From Actinophytocola sp036555685 (GTDB lineage: Bacteria; Actinomycetota; Actinomycetes; Mycobacteriales; Pseudonocardiaceae), in assembly GCF_036555685.1 (NCBI RefSeq), contig NZ_DATBKY010000299.1:17518-81517 (forward strand): a stretch of DNA of 64,000 bases. Direction: 5' to 3'. The notes beneath the pieces are model-generated. The model worked only from the letters and a program-made list of their open reading frames with translations, did not search any database and was not told the origin of the DNA. The number at the start of each line of letters is the position of its first letter. Position 1 is the stretch's first letter. Below are positions 41,830 to 50,551 of this stretch, one piece after another. Position numbers and translations under genes: made by a program.

Positions 41830-42609
41830 GTGGCGGGGCGCGGGCCGGACTTCGTGCAGTCCCTCGAGCGCGGGCTGTCGGTGATCCGCGCGTTCGACCA
41901 CGAGCGTCCCGAGCTCACGCTGAGCGAGGTCGCCGCGGTGACGGGCGTGACACGTGCGGTGGCGCGCCGCTTCCTGCTGACGCTGGCGTCGCTCGGCTAC
42001 GTGCGCTCGGACGGCCGGTTCTTCTCGCTGACGGCGAAGGTGCTGGAGCTGGGATACGCGTACCTGTCGAGCCTGTCGCTGCCGGAGGTGGCGGAGCCGC
42101 ACCTGGAGGCGCTGGTCGGCGAGGTGAACGAGTCGTCGTCGGTCTCGGTGCTGGACGGTCACGATGTCGTCTACGTGGCTCGCGTACCGGTGAGCCGCAT
42201 CATGACGGTGTCCATCTCGGTGGGGACCCGCTTCCCGGCCTACGCGACGTCGATGGGCCGGGTGCTGCTGGCGGGCATGTCGGAGCCGGAGCTCGCCGCC
42301 TACCTGTCGGCGGTGCGGCTGGAGCCGCTGACCGCCCGGACGGTGTCCTCGGTGGCGGCCCTGCGCGGCGAGGTGGCGCGGGTGCGGTCCCAGGGCTGGG
42401 CCCTGGTGAACCAGGAGCTGGAGGAGGGCCTGCGCGCGCTGGCGGTGCCCATCCGGGACCGGGCGGGCAAGGTGGTCGCGGCGCTCAACGTCTCGGCGCA
42501 CGCGAGCCGCACGTCGCTGGAAGCCATGCGCCGCGACCTGCTGCCGCCGCTGCTCAAGACGGCAGCCAACGTGGAGGCGGACCTCCCGGCCCGCACCCGC
42601 CGGACCTGA
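41830..42609 (+). CDS. pcaR: IclR family regulator, PcaR/PcaU-like (259 aa)
   Basis: The N-terminal winged HTH reads FVQSLERGLSVIRAFDHERPELTLSEVAAVTGVTRAVARRFLLTLASLGYV, which is strongly like PcaR/PcaU/CatR-type IclR activators. The C-terminal effector domain has VARVPVSRIMTVSISVGTRFPAYATSMGRVLLAG and WALVNQELEEGLRALAVPI. It closes the pca operon, 17 bp after pcaG. It most likely responds to protocatechuate or 3-oxoadipate and binds the GTTC repeats in the divergent promoter. Confidence 0.88.
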   Translation: MAGRGPDFVQSLERGLSVIRAFDHERPELTLSEVAAVTGVTRAVARRFLLTLASLGYVRSDGRFFSLTAKVLELGYAYLSSLSLPEVAEPHLEALVGEVNESSSVSVLDGHDVVYVARVPVSRIMTVSISVGTRFPAYATSMGRVLLAGMSEPELAAYLSAVRLEPLTARTVSSVAALRGEVARVRSQGWALVNQELEEGLRALAVPIRDRAGKVVAALNVSAHASRTSLEAMRRDLLPPLLKTAANVEADLPARTRRT

Positions 42610-42633
42610 CCCGCCGGACCGCGACCGGCACTG

Positions 42634-42951
42634 TCAGTTCCGGGGAGGCGGCGTGACCCGCCAGTCGGCGGTGTGCGCCAGGATGCCGGGGATGTCCTCG
42701 GTGAGCCTCGCGAAGTCGATGGCCTGGGAGATCAGGCTTGTGGGGTTGTCCTCGATGGCCGCCCAGGCTCGGGCGCGTTCGGCCTCGCTGGCGAAGCGGC
42801 CGTGGTCGAAGGCCTTGCGTGCCGCCGCCCGCAGCGCGTCCAGGTCGTGGACGATGATCGTGATCTCCGCGGACAGCTCGTAGCGGCGCGCCGGGTCGTC
42901 GGCCAGGCGGGTGATCGCCCGGATGTCCGCGCTGCTCAACTCGTGACTCAT
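42634..42951 (-). CDS. Small protein of unknown function (105 aa)
   Basis: ATG with GGAGG before it. The protein is soluble, helical, acidic and without a known domain: ELSSADIRAITRLADDPARRYELSAEITIIVHDLDALRAAARKAF. It lies 74 bp downstream of the helicase-nuclease gene on the same strand and may be part of its transcript. No partner function can be given. Confidence 0.6.
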   Translation of the reverse strand: MSHELSSADIRAITRLADDPARRYELSAEITIIVHDLDALRAAARKAFDHGRFASEAERARAWAAIEDNPTSLISQAIDFARLTEDIPGILAHTADWRVTPPPRN

Positions 42952-43025
42952 GCCTCCAGAGTCACCCCGCGAACCGCGACCGGCCAGGGCGAACGCGCCA
43001 AATCCGGGAAGAATCCGGGGCACCC

Positions 43026-46000
43026 CTAGTGGTGCGCCCGCGGCTCGATCTCCAGCGCCCGCAGCACCGCCACCAGCCGCTCCAGGACCGCGGCCGGCGA
43101 GACGTAGAAGGCCGACGCGCGGATGCGGAACAGCCGCCACCCGCACCGCTCCAGGTCGCGCTGCCGGGCCAGGTCACGCTCGTACGCCGCCGCGCCCCGC
43201 CACTCGTCGCCCTCGCACACGATCGCCAGCCGCGACCGGGCGCCGACGACCACCAGGTCCAGCACGACCGAGTCGACCGTGTACCGCGGCACGACCGAGT
43301 AGCCGAGCGAGACGAGCTCGTTCGCCACGTGCTGGGTGAACAGCGAGCCGAACGGTTCCACCAGCGTGTCGGCCGGCGCGGGCAGCCGCAGGAAGACGTC
43401 GGACGGCGACGAGACCACGCCGTAGCAGTGGTCCAGCAGCTGGAACCGCATGTCCTCGGCGTTGTCCAGCGAGCCGGGCGGGATGGAGTGGAACAACCAC
43501 ATCTGGTCCCGCGCCCGCGACGCCGCGACGTTGTACCGCTGCACGAACAGCTCCCGCGTCAGCGGCACCTGCGACGGGCCCGCCGCCACCATGGACAGGA
43601 ACATCACGTCCCGCTCCGCGCCCTGGAAGTCCGCCGAGTCGCCGCACTGGATCCGCCGCGCCGCCCAGTCCTCCGGCGCGATCCGCTCCAGCAGCCGCCG
43701 CTCGATCGCCTTCGCCTGCGCGCTGCCCAGCAGTGAGATCACGCCGAACGTCATCCCGTCGTAGCGCGGGTCCGCGACGCACTTCTCCAGCTGCTCGACG
43801 ACCGCCTCGACCTCGACCGGGTTGATCTTGTTCGTCGTGCCCACCACGTGCCCGTCCGGCAGGTACACCGGGCGGATCGGCTCGAGCCGGTCGGCGCCGT
43901 ACTGGCGCACCGGCACCAGCCGGATCCCGTCCGGCTCGTAGGCGACCCGGTTCGAGAAGGCGATGATCTCCGGCACGCACCGCCGGTGCTCGGTCAGCGT
44001 CAGCAGGCCGCGGTAGCGCATCTTCGCCTCGTCGAACAGGCTCCGCTGCGGGTCCTGCCACGCCGACCGGTACGGGTCGTCGGCCAGGTACTGGCCGGCG
44101 AGGTCGCGCAGCTGCTGCTGGTCGACGCCGACGGCCGACGGCGACACCTGCTTGTCGTCCCCGATCACGACCATGCGTGGCGCGAGGTACTGCAGGAACG
44201 TCGCCTCCAGCCCGGCCTGCGACGCCTCGTCGACGATCACCACGTCGAACATGTCCGGCCGGATCCGCAGCTGCTCCGCGATCCGGTAGACCGGCATGAT
44301 CCACACCGGCACCGCGGGCCGGCAGCGGTCCATCGCCTGGCGCACCTCGACCCGCCGCTGCGCCGCGTACCGGCCGGTGCCCTTGCCCAGCCGGCGCACG
44401 AGGTAGGCGTAGTGCTCGAGGTTCGCCCGCGCCTGGCCGGTCAGCCGGTCCGGCGACACCGCGTGGCCCCACGCCCGGGTCGCCGCGAGCTCCTCGACCC
44501 GTGCCCGGATGCGCTGCTCGGTCAGCCCGATCTCCGCCTGCAGCGCGTTGACGTCCGCCGCACCCTGGTCCAGCACCCACGCGCCGGCCGCCGCCCACGA
44601 CCACGCCTCGCCGAACGACGCGAGCCGGTCGTCCCACGCGGGGTCCGCGGCCGTCGTCTCGACCGCGGTCCGCAGCCGCGCCGGCACCCGCTCGGCGACG
44701 GCGTCGCGCCGGTTGATCAGCCGGCGCACCTCGTGCAGCCGCTCGAGTCGCTTGTGCGCCACCGCGTACGCGTCCGGGTCGCGCTGGCGCGCCGCCTCGC
44801 GCAGGGCCCGCACGCACGGCGCCGCGTCGGCGTGCCCGGCCGCGACCGAGAGCGTGGCCTCGATCCGGCGCAGCGGCACGGTCGCCGCCGCGTGCGCGTC
44901 GGCCGCCGCCGCCACGTCGACGAGCCGCGCGTACGTGCGCACCGCGTCCAGGTCCGTCCAATCCGGACGCGGCAGCCCCGCGTCCGCCAGCGCCCGCTGC
45001 TCGGTCTCCAGCGCCTCGGACAGCCGCAGCACGCGGCGCAGCTGGTCCAGCTCCGTGCCGTGCCAGGCCACCCGCTCGTGCACCGAACCGGAGGCCACCG
45101 CGACCCCGGCCGGCCACGCCCGGTCCAGTGCGGCCAGCACCTTGACCAGGTCGGCCCACACCAGGAACGCCGCGACCTGCACGGCGTTCACCGGCGGCAG
45201 CCCGTCCACCCGGACCTGCGCGAACAACGCCTGCGCCTGCTTGACCGGCCGCGGCGTCAGCGGGCCGAGCTTCGGCAGCCCGTCCGCTCCGGTCTTCAGA
45301 GCGCCGCCGGCGAGGTGGGCGTGCAGCTGCTGCGCGACCGGCACCAGCAGCGTCACGTTACCGTCCACTTCGACCGTCGTGAGTGGACCGAGACGCGCGG
45401 CGAGCTGCTCCGCCTGCGCGGCGAGGGCGCCGAGCTGCTGCGCCCGGCCGTGCCACACCCGCCCGCGCCCGGACCGGACGTCGGCGAGCGCGTCGTTCAT
45501 CCACGTCTCCCGGCGCCGCGCCAGGTCGTCCGCCTCGTCGGCCAGCTCGCGCAGCCGGCGGCGCAGCTGCTCGCGCGCACCCGCGTCGATCCGGCGCACC
45601 GCCTCGAACGCCAGGTGCGCCTTCTCCAGGTCGTGCTGCTCGTCGGCGGCGGCCGCGGCGTTCTCGGCGGTCACCAGGTCGGCGAAGCCGGGCGGCGGGG
45701 GCACGGTGGTGAGGTCGACGAGCCGGCCGCCCGCCTCGAGCTCGTCGGCCGACAGCGTCCGGTCGAGCAGCAGCCCGCGCCAGCCGGCCAGCTCCGCGGC
45801 GGTGACCGGCGGCGGCTCGTCGGCGCGGACGTCCGCGTGCTCGGGCAGCCAGCCGAACCGCCCGCGCCGCGCCTCCAGCGCCCGGGCGATCGCCGCGAGC
45901 GTGCCCTGGTAGCCGGCGTGCGAGTGCTCGCGGACCTCGTCCGCGCGGGCCTCGATCAGCCGGTCGTGCAGGTCGGCGCGGCGCACGCGGAGCCGCTCGA

Positions 46001-47384
46001 TGTCGTCCAGGCAGGCCTCGATCGTCTTCGCCGCCGCGGCCTCGTCGTGGTCGGTGGCCGCGGCCGCGATCCGCTCGACGGCCACCTTCAGGTCGGACAT
46101 GTCCTCGCGGGACGTGCCGACCACGGCCACCGACAGCGGCTTGATCGCGGCCGGCAGCTTGTCCCGTACCTCGCGCAGCGCCCGGTCGGTGTGCGCGGTG
46201 ACCAGCACCCGCTTGCCCTGCGCGAGCAGGTGCGACAGCAGCGCGGCGGCGGTGTGCGTCTTGCCGGTGCCGGGCGGGCCCTGCACGAGCGTCTGCGCCT
46301 GGGTGTCGACCTGCCGGATGATCCGCAGCTGCGTGTCGTTGACCGGCAGCGGCAGGAACTCGTCGTCGTCCACCTTCACGAGCGCGCCCGCTACCGGACC
46401 GGGGGCGCGCGGGGCCGGCCGGTGGTCCGGGTCGACGAGCGGGCGCAACCCGTCGGGGACCTCGCCGGACTCCGTGAGCTGGTCGACGATCGTCGAGAAG
46501 ATCTCCACCAGGCCCTGCTGCGAGCGGCGGCGCAGGATCACCGCGGGCGCGAACGACGCCACCGCGTGTGCGGCCGGCATCGGCACCGCGCCCCCATCGC
46601 GGTACTCGCCGCCCGCGTCGAGCATGTGCACGACCCGGCGGACCAGCGCGCCTGCCTCGGTCCGGTCCAGCGGGTGGCCGGCCAGCTCGCGGGCCTGCGC
46701 GCGGATGTCGTTGACATGCCGCGGGTTCGGGATGCGGCCGGGGTCGAGCATGTCCAGCTCGACGTCCGCGGCGTCGACCGACTCGACACGGCGGACGGCG
46801 AGCTGGCCGGTGTCGTCGTCGAGGGTGATCGTCACCGGCGCCGTGACGACGTGCCGGCGTACCTCCGGGTGGTCGGGCGGGCGCCACGCCAGGCAGCCGA
46901 CGCCGACCACGAGCTCCAGCTCCTCGGGGTTGCCGGTCGCCGCGACGTAGGTGGCGAACAGCTGGCCGTACCAGGCACGGACGGGCCGGTCGCGGCGCTC
47001 GGCGGCCGCCCACTCCTGCCAGCCGGGAAGCCACTCGTCGTACCGCGCGCGCAGTTCCGGATCCTCGGGCGGCGGGGCGACGTTGCCGGGGTCGTCGAAG
47101 CGGTCCACGCCGAACTCGGGCACGGGCGGGTCCACGCGGGCCACCCGGTCGATGGTGAGGATCGGGTCGTCCGGTCCCGGCTCGCCGCGGTGGGCCACGG
47201 TGACGGCCGGGTGCTCGGGCAGCTCGTCGAGCCAGAGCACGTCGCGGTAGCCGTCCACGGTGCGCGGCGGGAGGTTGCGAAGCTGCTGGGTACGGCCGAG
47301 GAACTCGAACAGGCGCACGGCGCGGCCGACCGACGGGTCGGCCACCTGGTTCGCCCCCTGGTGGGTTTCGGTCACCCGGTCCAT
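43026..47384 (-). CDS. SF1 (UPF1-like, AAA_11/12) helicase fused to a C-terminal Vsr/MTES_1575-type nuclease (1452 aa)
   Basis: Walker A is GPPGTGKTHT around residue 367, preceded by NDTQLRIIRQV, the Q-motif position. A ~600-residue insert of coiled-coil character follows before motif II VIVDEASQAG (about residue 1050). Later motifs include GDDKQVSPSAVG (motif III), LTEHRRCVPEIIAFSN (IV), SADFQGAERDVMFLSM (V) and YNVAASRARDQMWLFHS (VI). The last ~130 residues have a restriction-endonuclease fold pattern, VVLDLVVVGARSRLAIVCEGDEWRG and ERDLARQRDLERCGWRLFRIRASAFY. That is typical of 'REase_MTES_1575' domains. The ATG at 47384 is chosen over a long low-quality lead. Such fusions are seen near defence genes; the role here could be anti-phage or DNA/RNA processing. 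Confidence 0.8.
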   Translation of the reverse strand: MDRVTETHQGANQVADPSVGRAVRLFEFLGRTQQLRNLPPRTVDGYRDVLWLDELPEHPAVTVAHRGEPGPDDPILTIDRVARVDPPVPEFGVDRFDDPGNVAPPPEDPELRARYDEWLPGWQEWAAAERRDRPVRAWYGQLFATYVAATGNPEELELVVGVGCLAWRPPDHPEVRRHVVTAPVTITLDDDTGQLAVRRVESVDAADVELDMLDPGRIPNPRHVNDIRAQARELAGHPLDRTEAGALVRRVVHMLDAGGEYRDGGAVPMPAAHAVASFAPAVILRRRSQQGLVEIFSTIVDQLTESGEVPDGLRPLVDPDHRPAPRAPGPVAGALVKVDDDEFLPLPVNDTQLRIIRQVDTQAQTLVQGPPGTGKTHTAAALLSHLLAQGKRVLVTAHTDRALREVRDKLPAAIKPLSVAVVGTSREDMSDLKVAVERIAAAATDHDEAAAAKTIEACLDDIERLRVRRADLHDRLIEARADEVREHSHAGYQGTLAAIARALEARRGRFGWLPEHADVRADEPPPVTAAELAGWRGLLLDRTLSADELEAGGRLVDLTTVPPPPGFADLVTAENAAAAADEQHDLEKAHLAFEAVRRIDAGAREQLRRRLRELADEADDLARRRETWMNDALADVRSGRGRVWHGRAQQLGALAAQAEQLAARLGPLTTVEVDGNVTLLVPVAQQLHAHLAGGALKTGADGLPKLGPLTPRPVKQAQALFAQVRVDGLPPVNAVQVAAFLVWADLVKVLAALDRAWPAGVAVASGSVHERVAWHGTELDQLRRVLRLSEALETEQRALADAGLPRPDWTDLDAVRTYARLVDVAAAADAHAAATVPLRRIEATLSVAAGHADAAPCVRALREAARQRDPDAYAVAHKRLERLHEVRRLINRRDAVAERVPARLRTAVETTAADPAWDDRLASFGEAWSWAAAGAWVLDQGAADVNALQAEIGLTEQRIRARVEELAATRAWGHAVSPDRLTGQARANLEHYAYLVRRLGKGTGRYAAQRRVEVRQAMDRCRPAVPVWIMPVYRIAEQLRIRPDMFDVVIVDEASQAGLEATFLQYLAPRMVVIGDDKQVSPSAVGVDQQQLRDLAGQYLADDPYRSAWQDPQRSLFDEAKMRYRGLLTLTEHRRCVPEIIAFSNRVAYEPDGIRLVPVRQYGADRLEPIRPVYLPDGHVVGTTNKINPVEVEAVVEQLEKCVADPRYDGMTFGVISLLGSAQAKAIERRLLERIAPEDWAARRIQCGDSADFQGAERDVMFLSMVAAGPSQVPLTRELFVQRYNVAASRARDQMWLFHSIPPGSLDNAEDMRFQLLDHCYGVVSSPSDVFLRLPAPADTLVEPFGSLFTQHVANELVSLGYSVVPRYTVDSVVLDLVVVGARSRLAIVCEGDEWRGAAAYERDLARQRDLERCGWRLFRIRASAFYVSPAAVLERLVAVLRALEIEPRAHH

Positions 47385-47421
47385 CACCTGCCTTGGAGGC
47401 ATCCAAGATACCGCGCCGGCG

Positions 47422-48363
47422 CTATGCCAGGCATGACAACGGCTTTCCGCCGTTGTAGACGACCATGTCGCCCAACGCCGCGGCGGCGTCGATCGGCGCA
47501 CCCGGCGCGGCCCCGGCCACCTCGGCGTACGCGCGGTGCAGGTTGCCCACGATCCGCTCACTGTCCTTGAGGCTCGCGTACTCGCCGAGGTCGAGCTCGC
47601 GGGCGACCTCCAGCGGCGCGAGGCCGGCCGCCGTGCCCTCGCGCGCGGTGGCCTGGACGAACCGCAGGTAGCCGAGCACGTCGTCGATCACCTCCGGCCC
47701 GCACACCGGGCCGTGACCGGGCACGATCGTGGTGGCGCCCAACGGTTTCACCACCTCGGTGAGGACGTGGATCGCGCCCGCGATCGAGCCCTGCACGAGG
47801 AACGGCGTGCCGCCGTTGAACAGCAGGTCGCCGCAGAACAGCAGGCCCCGCTCGGGAATCCACACGATCGAGTCGTTCGTGGTGTGCGCGGGCGTGCCGA
47901 CGTGGCGGACCTCGCAGCGCAGGTCGTCGACCCACAGCGTGACGGCTTCGGTGTAGGTGAGGAACGGCGGCTCGATCTCCACCGCACCCCAGTCCACCTT
48001 GGTCCAGATCGGCTCGTCGAACGGCTTGCCCCAGGCCAGCACGGCCTCGCGGGTCGCCTCGTGGCCCACGATCGTCGCGCCGGCGAAGAGGTAGTTGCCG
48101 AACGTGTGGTCGCCGTGGTGGTGGGTGTTGACCAGCGTGCGCACGGGAAGCGGCGTGACCCGCCGGATCGCGTCGAGGTACGCGCGGGTGCGGCGCTCGG
48201 TCGAGCACGCGTCCACGCTGACCACGCCGCGGTCGCCGACGAGGAAGCCGGTGTTGTTGATCCACCACGTGCCGTCCGGCTGGATGTAGGCGTACACGCC
48301 GTCGCTCACCTCCTCCAGGCGCGGCGGTGCGGGGGAGGTGATGTCGTGCGCGGTGGAGGTCAT
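47422..48363 (-). CDS. MBL-fold hydrolase (313 aa)
   Basis: Metallo-beta-lactamase family with THHHGDHTFGN as the zinc motif, VGTPAHTTND, FCGDLLFNGGTPFL and VPGHGPVCG. The order matches the quorum-quenching/cyclase-like (SoxH, 'MBL fold metallo-hydrolase') group. No signal peptide. It lies 37 bp before the helicase-nuclease gene on the same strand, so the two may form an operon. A tandem 11-bp repeat sits 35 bp before its start. Substrate unknown. Confidence 0.8.
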   Translation of the reverse strand: MTSTAHDITSPAPPRLEEVSDGVYAYIQPDGTWWINNTGFLVGDRGVVSVDACSTERRTRAYLDAIRRVTPLPVRTLVNTHHHGDHTFGNYLFAGATIVGHEATREAVLAWGKPFDEPIWTKVDWGAVEIEPPFLTYTEAVTLWVDDLRCEVRHVGTPAHTTNDSIVWIPERGLLFCGDLLFNGGTPFLVQGSIAGAIHVLTEVVKPLGATTIVPGHGPVCGPEVIDDVLGYLRFVQATAREGTAAGLAPLEVARELDLGEYASLKDSERIVGNLHRAYAEVAGAAPGAPIDAAAALGDMVVYNGGKPLSCLA

Positions 48364-48397
48364 GCGGCCACTGTAGAAGCGGACGAAGGCCCGCGCG

Positions 48398-48441
48398 GCG
48401 GCGAAAGTGCGGCGAAAGTGCGGCGAAAGTGCGGCGAAAGT
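48398..48441. repeat. Perfect 4 x 11 bp tandem repeat (GCGGCGAAAGT) in the promoter of the MBL gene
   Basis: Four identical copies of GCGGCGAAAGT follow without a spacer, about 35 bp before the MBL-hydrolase start. An 11-bp period puts each copy on one face of the helix, as for iterons or multi-copy operators. The whole gap 48364-48729 between this gene and the divergent XRE regulator holds little else: no ORF with support, and a TGCAAG...TTTGC partial palindrome near 48625. Confidence 0.85.
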
Positions 48442-48729
48442 ACCGTCGCGTACTGACCACATCGGACAGTGCGGCGGCCGGTGCGGACGTGGCGCGGCTA
48501 CCGCACACGCCGGCGTCGCTCGATGCGGCGAAGGCGATCCGGCCTGGTTACCGGCTCAACCGGATCGTCGCGCGCGGACGGGAGTCACGCTCCGCGACCG
48601 TCCGGGCCGCTCGGTCTGTCAGGCTGCAAGTTTCCGTTTGCGAGTCCGGTTCCACTCCCGTTGCCGCCGTCGAGCGCGTACTCTGAGTCGTTGGACGGTG
48701 ACCGGTCGAGCGAGTACTGGAGGCGGGAC

Positions 48730-49638
48730 ATGGCCGCGGACGACCCACGCGGCGGGGCGGAGGAGTTCTCCGCGCCCGCGACAGGCGAGGTCAGCGGAGC
48801 CCCGACAGCCCGGCGGATCGTCCTCGGCGCCCAGCTGCGCCGCCTCCGCGAGGCGGCCGAGATCACCCGCGCCGACGCCGGCTACGCGATCCGCGGCTCG
48901 GACTCGAAGATCAGCCGGATGGAGCTCGGCCGGGTCGGCTTCAAGGAACGGGACGTCGCCGACCTGCTGACCATGTACGGCGTCACCGACCAGAACCAGC
49001 GCACCTTCTACCTGGACATGGTCCGCAAGTCCAACGAGCGCGGCTGGTGGCACCGGTTCAACGACCTCATGCCGGACTGGTTCTCCAACTTCGTCGGCCT
49101 CGAGGAGTCCGCCTCCCTCATCCAGAACTACGAGGTCCTGTTCGTGCCGGGCCTGCTGCAGACCGAGGAGTACATCCGCGCGGTCGTCAGCCACGGCCAG
49201 CCGGCGCACCTCGACGAGCAGAGCGAGCGCCGCGTGCAGCTGCGCCTGCAGCGGCAGAAGGTGCTGTTCCGGCAGGGCGCCCCGCGGCTGTGGGCCGTCG
49301 TGGACGAGTCCGTGCTGCACCGGCCCATCGGCGGGCACGCCGGGCTGCGCCGGCAGCTGGACTACCTGCTCGACGTCACCAAGCAGCCGAACATCACGCT
49401 CCAGGTGGTGCCGTACGAGATGAGCGGCTACTCCGCGGAGGGCCCGTTCAGCATGCTGCGCTTCGCCGAGCCGACGTTGCCCGACGTCGTCTACATCGAA
49501 CATCTCAGCGGCGCGCTGTACCTCGACCGGCCACACGAGATCGAGGTGTACGGCCGCGTCATCGACCGCCTCGCGGTCGACGCGGAGACGCCGGATCGCA
49601 GCCGGCAGCTCATCTCCAAGCTTCGCGCGGAGATCTAG
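48730..49638 (+). CDS. XRE family HTH regulator with DUF5753 (302 aa)
   Basis: Begins with an acidic lead and then an XRE helix-turn-helix, VLGAQLRRLREAAEITRADAGYAIRGSDSKISRMELGR. The large C-terminal DUF5753 part has WFSNFVGLEESASLIQNYEVLFVPGLLQTEEYIRAVV and WAVVDESVLHRPIGG, plus PNITLQVVPYEMSGYSAEGPFS. The protein is of the WhiJ-like class found in many copies in actinomycetes, usually next to a DUF397 protein that antagonises it. GGAGGCGGGAC precedes the ATG. Development or antibiotic control is the usual role of such pairs. Confidence 0.9.
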   Translation: MAADDPRGGAEEFSAPATGEVSGAPTARRIVLGAQLRRLREAAEITRADAGYAIRGSDSKISRMELGRVGFKERDVADLLTMYGVTDQNQRTFYLDMVRKSNERGWWHRFNDLMPDWFSNFVGLEESASLIQNYEVLFVPGLLQTEEYIRAVVSHGQPAHLDEQSERRVQLRLQRQKVLFRQGAPRLWAVVDESVLHRPIGGHAGLRRQLDYLLDVTKQPNITLQVVPYEMSGYSAEGPFSMLRFAEPTLPDVVYIEHLSGALYLDRPHEIEVYGRVIDRLAVDAETPDRSRQLISKLRAEI

Positions 49639-49675
49639 CGCCACTCGATCGGGTGATGATGTTCGGTACCCAGGC

Positions 49676-49709
49676 GGGCGCTGCGCCCTGCAAGTTGCAC
49701 TGACCTGGG
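49676..49709 (+). terminator. Likely hairpin terminator after the XRE gene
   Basis: GGGCGCTGCGCCC is a tight palindrome nested within CCCAGG/CCTGGG arms (outer arms 49669-49674 and 49704-49709). There is no U tract. It lies 38 bp after the XRE stop. Confidence 0.35.
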
Positions 49710-49823
49710 CGGACACCATCGGTGACGAGATTTGGCCCTCTGGCCAGCGCCCGCGCCATATGCACGTGCATTTACCGCTGCAATCGCAGGTGCTATCTTC
49801 TTTGTATGCAGCTGCACGTGCAG
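49689..49823. promoter_or_regulatory. Cluster of TGCA palindromes before the DUF397 gene
   Basis: TGCAAGTTGCA (49689-49699), ATGCACGTGCAT (49760-49771) and CTGCACGTGCAG (49812-49823) are three perfect palindromes ending in TGCA. The last two share TGCACGTGCA and are 52 bp apart. Between them TTTACC and TATCTT could be -35 and -10 elements. This is a likely promoter under XRE-type control. Confidence 0.55.
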
Positions 49824-49860
49824 GTGCACCCACTGTTGGTAGTCGGGAGAGGTGGGGACG

Positions 49861-50085
49861 GTGGCAGACACGGTTCACAACGGCATGCCCGCCGACAGAC
49901 TCGAAGGCGCCGCGTGGCGCAAGAGCAGCCGTAGCGGCGCTGTCGGCAACTGTGTCGAGCTCACCTGGCCGGGCCATGACGTGGTGGCGGTCCGCAATTC
50001 GCGTGACCCACACGGCCCGGTGCTCGCCTTCGCCAGCCCCGACCTCGCGGCCTTCCTGGCCGGCGTGCGGAATCGGGAGGTTTGA
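49861..50085 (+). CDS. DUF397 protein (74 aa)
   Basis: The DUF397 signature is nearly complete: GAAWRKSSRSGAVGNCVELTW, then VAVRNSRDPHGPVLAF and WxxFL-like LAAFLAGV. DUF397 proteins are small partners of XRE/DUF5753 regulators and are thought to bind or neutralise them. I prefer the GTG at 49861 with a GGTGGGG stretch before it; the GTG at 49852 is too close to its ribosome site. It shares a base with the start of the next gene (TGATG). Confidence 0.88.
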   Translation: MADTVHNGMPADRLEGAAWRKSSRSGAVGNCVELTWPGHDVVAVRNSRDPHGPVLAFASPDLAAFLAGVRNREV

Positions 50086-50432
50086 TGGTCAGCAGTGCGA
50101 GGTCGTCGGTGTCGACCGCGACCAGCACCGATGCCCAGCTTCGCGCGCTCGTGGCGCGCGGCTTCCGGTTCATCGACCCCAGAGACGAGAACGGCGACGT
50201 GGTCGCGGTGGTCGGGATCCGCGCCCACCACGATGTCGTCGACGTGGTGCAGCTGCACGGGGAGGACGAGGTCGTCGCCACCCGGATGCCCACGGATCAG
50301 GACGTGCTCGCCCCTCGCCAGGTGTTCTGGCAGGAGGTCGGCCCGGCGCACCACGTGCTCGGCGCGATGCTTGCGCTCCCGGACGACCGCCTGCCCGGCA
50401 CGCTTCTGGTCCCTACCAGGGTGAGTGCATAA
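50085..50432 (+). CDS. Small protein of unknown function (115 aa), coupled to DUF397
   Basis: GGGAGG stands before the ATG, and the TGATG overlap ties it to the DUF397 gene. It is soluble with an alpha/beta pattern: AQLRALVARGFRFIDPRDENGDVVAVVGIRAHHDVVDVVQLHGEDEVVATRMP. No named domain is recognised; two His residues and several Asp/Glu could form a site. It is likely the third component of the XRE-DUF397 locus in this strain. A strong terminator follows directly. Confidence 0.65.
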   Translation: MVSSARSSVSTATSTDAQLRALVARGFRFIDPRDENGDVVAVVGIRAHHDVVDVVQLHGEDEVVATRMPTDQDVLAPRQVFWQEVGPAHHVLGAMLALPDDRLPGTLLVPTRVSA

Positions 50433-50435
50433 CTG

Positions 50436-50474
50436 GGGCGCACCTGGCGGAATCCCTGGTCGCCAGGTGCGCCC
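50436..50474. terminator. Strong terminator hairpin, shared by convergent genes
   Basis: GGGCGCACCTGGCG pairs perfectly with CGCCAGGTGCGCCC across an 11-base loop (14-bp stem). It ends the DUF397 operon on the plus strand and also closes the minus-strand small ORF. The best hairpin seen in the window. Confidence 0.8.
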
Positions 50475-50484
50475 TGGTATGTCT

Positions 50485-50544
50485 TCAGTACGTTGCCCGG
50501 CCGCCGCTGATGTCGTGGACCGCGCCGCGCGCCGTGCGTGCCAT
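50485..50544 (-). CDS. Possible 19-codon gene behind the rhodanese gene
   Basis: The ATG has an excellent ribosome site (GAGGAGGCGGC directly before it), and the reading frame gives MARTARGAVHDISGGRATY then TGA. It lies between a 26-bp palindrome and a 14-bp-stem terminator, so it has the complete layout of a tiny gene. It is not a recognised leader peptide; no Cys is present, unlike the cysteine attenuator peptides of actinobacteria. It might be a real small peptide or an accident of the rhodanese 3' region. Confidence 0.4.
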   Translation of the reverse strand: MARTARGAVHDISGGRATY

Positions 50545-50551
50545 GCCGCCT

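Noticed and set aside
43848..47570. A 1240-codon open frame on the plus strand opposite the helicase-nuclease gene
   Set aside because: It is a composition shadow: Arg/His/Leu-rich without domains, and entirely antisense to a gene with clear helicase motifs.
48398..48441. CRISPR-like array
   Set aside because: The repeats are 11 bp and directly adjacent, without spacers, and no cas genes are in the window.
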